Origin: Holosporaceae bacterium
GTDB lineage: Bacteria > Pseudomonadota > Alphaproteobacteria > UBA3830
DNA length: 19,572 nt
Direction: 5' to 3'
Assembly: GCA_031265715.1 (NCBI GenBank)
Contig: JAISCG010000087.1
Location: forward strand, 1-19,572
In this document: one piece after another, positions 15,811 through 19,572 of the stretch
Position numbering within the stretch: the first letter of the stretch is position 1
How the letters are laid out: the number at the start of each line of letters is the position of its first letter
The notes under the pieces: generated by a model
Told to the model about the DNA's origin: nothing
Databases searched by the model: none
Seen by the model: only the letters and a program-made list of their open reading frames with translations
Position numbers and translations under genes: made by a program

Positions 15811-16728
15811 TCAGTCCCGAATATCAAAAGCGGAAACGAATTCCAGCCATTCGCCTTTGCTCAGGCCGCTGTCTTTTTCGGAAATTTTTTCACCGCTCAC
15901 CATGCGCTTCAGCAATTCCGCACATTTTTTCGAAAGGGAAAAAGCACCTTTTTGATAATTCATGAATGCATCATGGGTGAGCGGCAACCATTTTTTCAAA
16001 ATTTCCAAAATAATTTCGGCGTAGCAACTGATTTCGTACTGCGCGTGGGAATCCGCCCGAAGTTTTAAAAAATGCATCAGATTGTGCAGGTTTATCTTCC
16101 AATACATTTCCGTGTAGATATTTACTGGCAGAATCGTTCTGGACAATTCCCGGGTCAATGACAATTCATTAATCATGTGAGAATATTTTTCGTAGGCGTC
16201 GCCGCAGGATTGCTCGAGAATTCTTAAAATTTCCTCAGCACTGTCTTTGTCAAATTCATCGGAAGAACGCCCCTGTTTGTTGGTTTCGGATTGCCGCGCC
16301 AACTGCGAAATTTCCGGAATATAAAATTCGTTATTCAGCACGGAGTACCGGGCGGAATATTCGTTCACGGATGCGGTGCGATGTCTCACCCACTGGCGAG
16401 CAACAAATATCGGCATTTTCAGATGAAGCTTAATCTCACACATTTCAAACGGAGTGGTGTGTCGATGCCTCATGAGATAATTTATCAGTCCGCGATCTTC
16501 ATTGATTTTTTTTGTTCCCGCTCCGTAGGAAACGCGAGCCGCCTGAACTATCGACGCGTCCGTTCCCATATAATCTATCACCCGAACAAAACCGTGATCC
16601 AAAACCGGAAACGGTCTGTAAAGTATTTCCTCCATTTCCGGAGATGTGACACGAACCGTTTTCGCTTGGAATTCTTCTCTTACTTTATTAATCTCGGCTT
16701 CCGACAATTCGGCGGGAAAATTACGCAT
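15811..16728 (-). CDS. thyX: Flavin-dependent thymidylate synthase ThyX
   Basis: A 305-residue FAD-dependent enzyme that makes dTMP from dUMP using methylene-tetrahydrofolate and NADPH. The diagnostic RHRx7S motif is R115-H-R-TASVNEY-S125, within WVRHRTASVNEYSARYS. Upstream are DASIVQAARVSYG and LINYLMRHRHTTPFEMCEIKLH. Later parts include the RTILPVNIYTEMYWKINLHNLMHFLKLRADSHAQYEI region typical of alphaproteobacterial ThyX. Length is usual for that group. The ATG has AAAGG about 8 nt upstream. It is the first gene of the thyX-rpe pair and is divergent from xthA. Its presence makes a separate ThyA and dihydrofolate reductase less necessary, as in many intracellular bacteria. Confidence 0.97.
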   Translation of the reverse strand: MRNFPAELSEAEINKVREEFQAKTVRVTSPEMEEILYRPFPVLDHGFVRVIDYMGTDASIVQAARVSYGAGTKKINEDRGLINYLMRHRHTTPFEMCEIKLHLKMPIFVARQWVRHRTASVNEYSARYSVLNNEFYIPEISQLARQSETNKQGRSSDEFDKDSAEEILRILEQSCGDAYEKYSHMINELSLTRELSRTILPVNIYTEMYWKINLHNLMHFLKLRADSHAQYEISCYAEIILEILKKWLPLTHDAFMNYQKGAFSLSKKCAELLKRMVSGEKISEKDSGLSKGEWLEFVSAFDIRD

Positions 16729-16807
16729 ATTTAACCTTTCTCTAAGTGTAGGATTTCATTATATAAAATATATGTGGTATATAAAAGCGACGGTTCGGGT
16801 AAACGGT
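16729..16807. promoter_or_regulatory. Divergent promoter region between thyX and xthA
   Basis: The 79-nt gap contains an AT-rich core. On the minus strand TATAAT at 16763-16758 lies about 30 nt before thyX, with a poor -35 (TTTTAT). On the plus strand TATATA or TATAAA at 16778-16785 could serve xthA, again with a weak -35 (TTCATT). Both assignments rest on the -10 boxes only. Confidence 0.4.
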
Positions 16808-17533
16808 ATGAAAATAATATCTTGGAATGTAAATTCGATCAGAGCAAGAATTGAAAATTTTTTGGAAGTTGCTCAAAGAGAAAATCCGGATATTTTTTTG
16901 CTGCAGGAAACCCGGGTGGAAGATTCCGTATTTCCGATGTCGTATTTTGAAGATCTCGGATATAACATTGAAATCAGAGGGGAAAAAAGCAGAAACGGCG
17001 TTGCGATTTTTTCAAAATATCCGCTGGAGGAAGTGAAAAGCGATCTTTCTGAGGAAGCCAGATATCTGGAAGCCTACACGAACGGAATATTTGTTGCCTC
17101 CGTCTATGTTCCCAACGGAAAAGAAGTCGACTTTCCCCAGTATTTTTATAAACTGGATTTTTTGGCCGATCTCAAAAACAAATTTCTGGAATTTGCGAAT
17201 GAAATTTTCGTTGCCGGCGGCGACTATAACGTTGCCCCCTACCCCGAAGATATTTACATCAAAGGATACGAAGGAATCGCGGGAAGTCCGCGCGAGAGAG
17301 AAGCGGTAAAAGAGCTACGCGATATCGGCTATGAAGATCCGATGGAAAAACAAGGATTTACCTGGTGGAGTTATCGTCAACGCGATTTTAAAAAAGATAA
17401 CGGATTTCGCATTGATCAATTTTATCTTTCACCGAACGCCCGTAAACTGTTTTCTTCCGGCGAGGTTTTGAGATATGCGCGCGAGCTGAACAGGCCTTCC
17501 GATCACGCTCCGATTATGTGCGAGTTGAAATGA
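16808..17533 (+). CDS. xthA: Exodeoxyribonuclease III family AP endonuclease
   Basis: A 241-residue Mg2+-dependent nuclease of the ExoIII/APE1 fold, acting at abasic sites in base-excision repair. Active-site motifs in order are N7 (ISWNVNSIRAR), E34 (FLLQETRV), Y100 (VASVYVPNG), D139 and N141 (VAGGDYNVAP), then GFTWWSYR, FRIDQFYLSP and D232-H233 (RPSDHAPIMCEL). It is slightly shorter than the usual 255-270 residues but keeps all the motifs. The frame stays open upstream of 16808. The ATG at 16808 is chosen because translation there starts directly at the conserved MKIISWNVNS; no strong ribosome-binding site is seen. The stop overlaps the next gene by four bases. Confidence 0.95.
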   Translation: MKIISWNVNSIRARIENFLEVAQRENPDIFLLQETRVEDSVFPMSYFEDLGYNIEIRGEKSRNGVAIFSKYPLEEVKSDLSEEARYLEAYTNGIFVASVYVPNGKEVDFPQYFYKLDFLADLKNKFLEFANEIFVAGGDYNVAPYPEDIYIKGYEGIAGSPREREAVKELRDIGYEDPMEKQGFTWWSYRQRDFKKDNGFRIDQFYLSPNARKLFSSGEVLRYARELNRPSDHAPIMCELK

Positions 17534-18462
17534 CGGGAAAAATTACGGTCGGCAGTTTGATGCTTTTCTTTTTCGGATTGAGTGTGATATTCGATATTTT
17601 CATTTTAAAAATACTGTTTTTTTCCGAAGCGATACTTCTGTTTATTTGTTCCCGAATTTTTTGCAAATCACATAACACCTGCTGCAAAGAATCTTCCGGA
17701 ACGGTTTCGGGAAAAATCGGCGCCTACCTGATTAATTTGGACAGAGCCGAGGAGCGTCTGCATTTTGTTATGCCGTCCGTTGCCGCGCTCGGCTTCGCGG
17801 TCGAAAGAATTCCGGCCGTCGACGGCGAAACTCTGTCGCAAAAAGAAATCGAATCAATCGCGGATATAGAATTGTATAAATTCTTTTTCAAAATGTTTCC
17901 GGAAAAAGGAACGATCGGATGCGCCCTCAGTCACGAAAAGGCGTGGCGCAGATTTTTGGAATCCGACAACGAGTTCGCGATTATTTTTGAAGACGACGTC
18001 GAATTTGATCCGGAAAAATTGCGTAAAATCGCGGAATCCGCAATCGAAAAAAAAGCTCTGTGGGATATCCTGAATTTTGAGACGAAGCACGACGGCCATC
18101 CGGTATGTATTTCGAAAAATGTCTGCGGACACTCGATTGTTTTTTATTTAACCAATGTAACCCACGCCGGATGCTATTTAATTAATCGCCGCGCCGCACG
18201 CGAATTGACGAAAAAATTCTATCCCATAAAAATGCCGTCGGATCATTATTTTACAACCTCCTGGGAATTCGATTTGAAATTTGCGGGAATCGAACCGAGA
18301 ATCGTTTCTCAAAAATTCGGAGACTCTTTTATAAAAACTTCTCCGTGCAAAAAAATAAAAATACCGTTTATATTATTTATAAACGCAATTTATCAAATAC
18401 AAAGAGCCGTTCTTCACTTCACTTATAATTTTTTTTGTTTATACTTTCCGGGATTAAAATGA
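17530..18462 (+). CDS. Glycosyltransferase family 25 (LPS biosynthesis type)
   Basis: A 310-residue protein. The first 50 residues hold hydrophobic helices (LMLFFFGLSVIFDIFILKILFF and AILLFICSRIF), followed by a Cys-containing linker. The GT25 domain then begins with AYLINLDRAEERL and continues with VERIPAVDGETL, KGTIGCALSHEKAW and the nucleotide-sugar and metal site IIFEDDVEF (E154-D155-D156). HAGCYLINRRAAREL and KMPSDHYF are also typical. The family transfers galactose or related sugars onto LPS or LOS core, or onto proteins. The N-terminal membrane segments are not usual for simple GT25 enzymes and suggest anchoring to the inner membrane. The start is the ATG overlapping the xthA stop (ATGA), with GAG upstream; a GTG four codons earlier is possible. 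The acceptor is unknown. Confidence 0.88.
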   Translation: MTGKITVGSLMLFFFGLSVIFDIFILKILFFSEAILLFICSRIFCKSHNTCCKESSGTVSGKIGAYLINLDRAEERLHFVMPSVAALGFAVERIPAVDGETLSQKEIESIADIELYKFFFKMFPEKGTIGCALSHEKAWRRFLESDNEFAIIFEDDVEFDPEKLRKIAESAIEKKALWDILNFETKHDGHPVCISKNVCGHSIVFYLTNVTHAGCYLINRRAARELTKKFYPIKMPSDHYFTTSWEFDLKFAGIEPRIVSQKFGDSFIKTSPCKKIKIPFILFINAIYQIQRAVLHFTYNFFCLYFPGLK

Positions 18463-18475
18463 GCGACAGGATATT

Positions 18476-19572
18476 ATGGATTTCTTTCTTGATCTTGAAA
18501 ATTTCTTATCGAACAAACGAATGCCGCTAAAACACGTTATTTTAATATGCGTATTTTTACTTTTTTTGTTGTTCGCGGTAATAGTCGGATCGGAGGAAGA
18601 AAATTATTGCTCCGTTATTGCCGCTCTGATCACCGGAATTTTATGTTTTTCATTTTCCAAAGAAATCAAAAAACTGCATGAACATAATCGACTTATTACC
18701 TACCAAAAAAATATTGTAACGGGCGGATTTGACGCGTCGCTGTTTGCTTTTTTCGTATTTACAAAAAACGGGAAATGCGTTTTCGTGAACAGAATCGCAC
18801 AAAATCTTTTTCCCGGACTAAAAATAAGAACCGTCGAGGATTTCATATTTTCATTCGGAAAATATCCGAACGTTGTGGAGGCAATTCGCAATCTACAGAT
18901 CGCTGCGGAAAATATAAAGCAATCTCATATAGATATTCCGATAAAATTGCATTCCGACAGCGTAAATCTCTGGCGCATCGCCGTTTCTCCGATTCCGGAA
19001 CACAGCGGTTTTACCGGATGGACGATTATCGATCTTACTCCCTCTTTGTTCAGAATAGAATCTCTCGAAACGAACAGCAATTTTTTGCTGGAAATTATCA
19101 ACGGATCTGCCGCCGGTTATTTTTGTTTGAACGAAGAGAACGAAATAGTTTTTTGCAACAAAACTTTTTCCGGCTGGCTCGGAAACAGAAATATAATCAA
19201 CACACCGTTCAACAAATATATCATCAGAGAAAAAAGTGAAAATCTCCCGTCCTGCACCGACGACGGAAAATTGACGAACTCCCTTCCCGCGAAAATTGCG
19301 TTAAAAGCACCGGACGGCGGAGAACTTGAAATTATGGTGCAGCACATTGTAAAAAACAACGGCGGCGGAAATGTTTATTTGGCCACGCCGGACATTCAAC
19401 AAAACAGCGACATCATTCAAATTCTGGGAAAAACGAAATTATACTTTGAGCACATTTTTGAAGATGCTCCGATCGGAATCGTAATAACCGACGGAGCGGA
19501 AATTATCAATTCCTACAATCGTACTTTTCAAAAAATCAGCGGCGTCGAAGATGTAAAAGCTTCGTCTTTTTT
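18476..19572 (+). CDS. Membrane-bound PAS-domain sensor protein, N-terminal part (CckA-like)
   Basis: Partial gene with 365 codons visible and open at the window end. The first 16 residues are cytoplasmic, followed by two membrane helices (about 18-38, VILICVFLLFLLFAVIVG, and 45-60, CSVIAALITGILCFSFS). Three PAS-like regions then follow. The first has ASLFAFFVFTKNGKCVFVN, at about 87-105. The second has FLLEIINGSAAGYFCLNEE with IVFCNKTFSGWLG, at about 200-235. The third has YFEHIFEDAPIGIVITDG with INSYNRTFQKISG, and the window cuts it. This order matches the N-terminal part of the alphaproteobacterial cell-cycle hybrid kinase CckA, but the kinase core (H, N, G boxes) is outside the window, so a different PAS kinase remains possible. 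AGG lies 5 nt before the ATG, 13 nt after the GT25 stop. Confidence 0.72.
   Translation, partial: MDFFLDLENFLSNKRMPLKHVILICVFLLFLLFAVIVGSEEENYCSVIAALITGILCFSFSKEIKKLHEHNRLITYQKNIVTGGFDASLFAFFVFTKNGKCVFVNRIAQNLFPGLKIRTVEDFIFSFGKYPNVVEAIRNLQIAAENIKQSHIDIPIKLHSDSVNLWRIAVSPIPEHSGFTGWTIIDLTPSLFRIESLETNSNFLLEIINGSAAGYFCLNEENEIVFCNKTFSGWLGNRNIINTPFNKYIIREKSENLPSCTDDGKLTNSLPAKIALKAPDGGELEIMVQHIVKNNGGGNVYLATPDIQQNSDIIQILGKTKLYFEHIFEDAPIGIVITDGAEIINSYNRTFQKISGVEDVKASSF

Noticed and set aside
16646..16807. Upstream extension of xthA across the divergent promoter into thyX
   Set aside because: It would encode the antisense of the thyX start, and the conserved protein begins exactly at the ATG at 16808.

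Overview
The window comes from a bacterial chromosome of moderate-to-low GC with dense, short-spaced genes. The gene set points to an alphaproteobacterium, probably a host-associated lineage of the Holosporales/Rickettsiales kind. The signs are a Gram-negative envelope (outer-membrane barrel, GT25 LPS-type glycosyltransferase, meso-DAP-type MurE), ThyX, two ion-coupled transporters and a CckA-like PAS sensor. The assignment to a lineage is inference; no rRNA or other decisive marker is present.

Layout. 1-713 (minus) is the N-terminal part of a DAACS/SLC1-type dicarboxylate or amino-acid symporter cut by the window start. 714-1001 holds a 142-nt hairpin repeat. 1002-7986 (plus) is a tight run: a CitMHS/NhaD-type antiporter, then the division and wall cluster rsmH-ftsL-ftsI-murE-murF, with TAATG or ATGA overlaps from ftsL onward. 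mutS (8094-10718) follows with its own probable promoter. 10788-12782 (minus) is a two-gene cassette of exported proteins, one a probable outer-membrane barrel with an in-gene run of 11 G, the other unrecognised with a run of 8 G. 12946-14761 (minus) is a D-Ala-D-Ala carboxypeptidase overlapping tmk. A second hairpin repeat (124 nt) lies directly against tRNA-Thr(GGT) at 15039-15113. 15155-16728 (minus) is thyX-rpe. A divergent AT-rich promoter region separates it from xthA, a GT25 glycosyltransferase and a PAS sensor (plus) that runs off the window end.

How the genes work together. FtsI cross-links septal peptidoglycan with FtsL in the divisome; MurE and MurF make the UDP-MurNAc-pentapeptide; the carboxypeptidase trims it. 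ThyX makes dTMP and Tmk phosphorylates it, while MutS and Xth protect the DNA. The barrel protein, its neighbour and the GT25 enzyme probably shape the cell surface.

The most unusual content is the pair of related but diverged long hairpin repeats, whose arms change together between copies, and the homopolymer-G tracts inside both exported-protein genes, which look like candidate phase-variation switches. No CRISPR array, transposase, integrase, recognisable defence system or rRNA was found.
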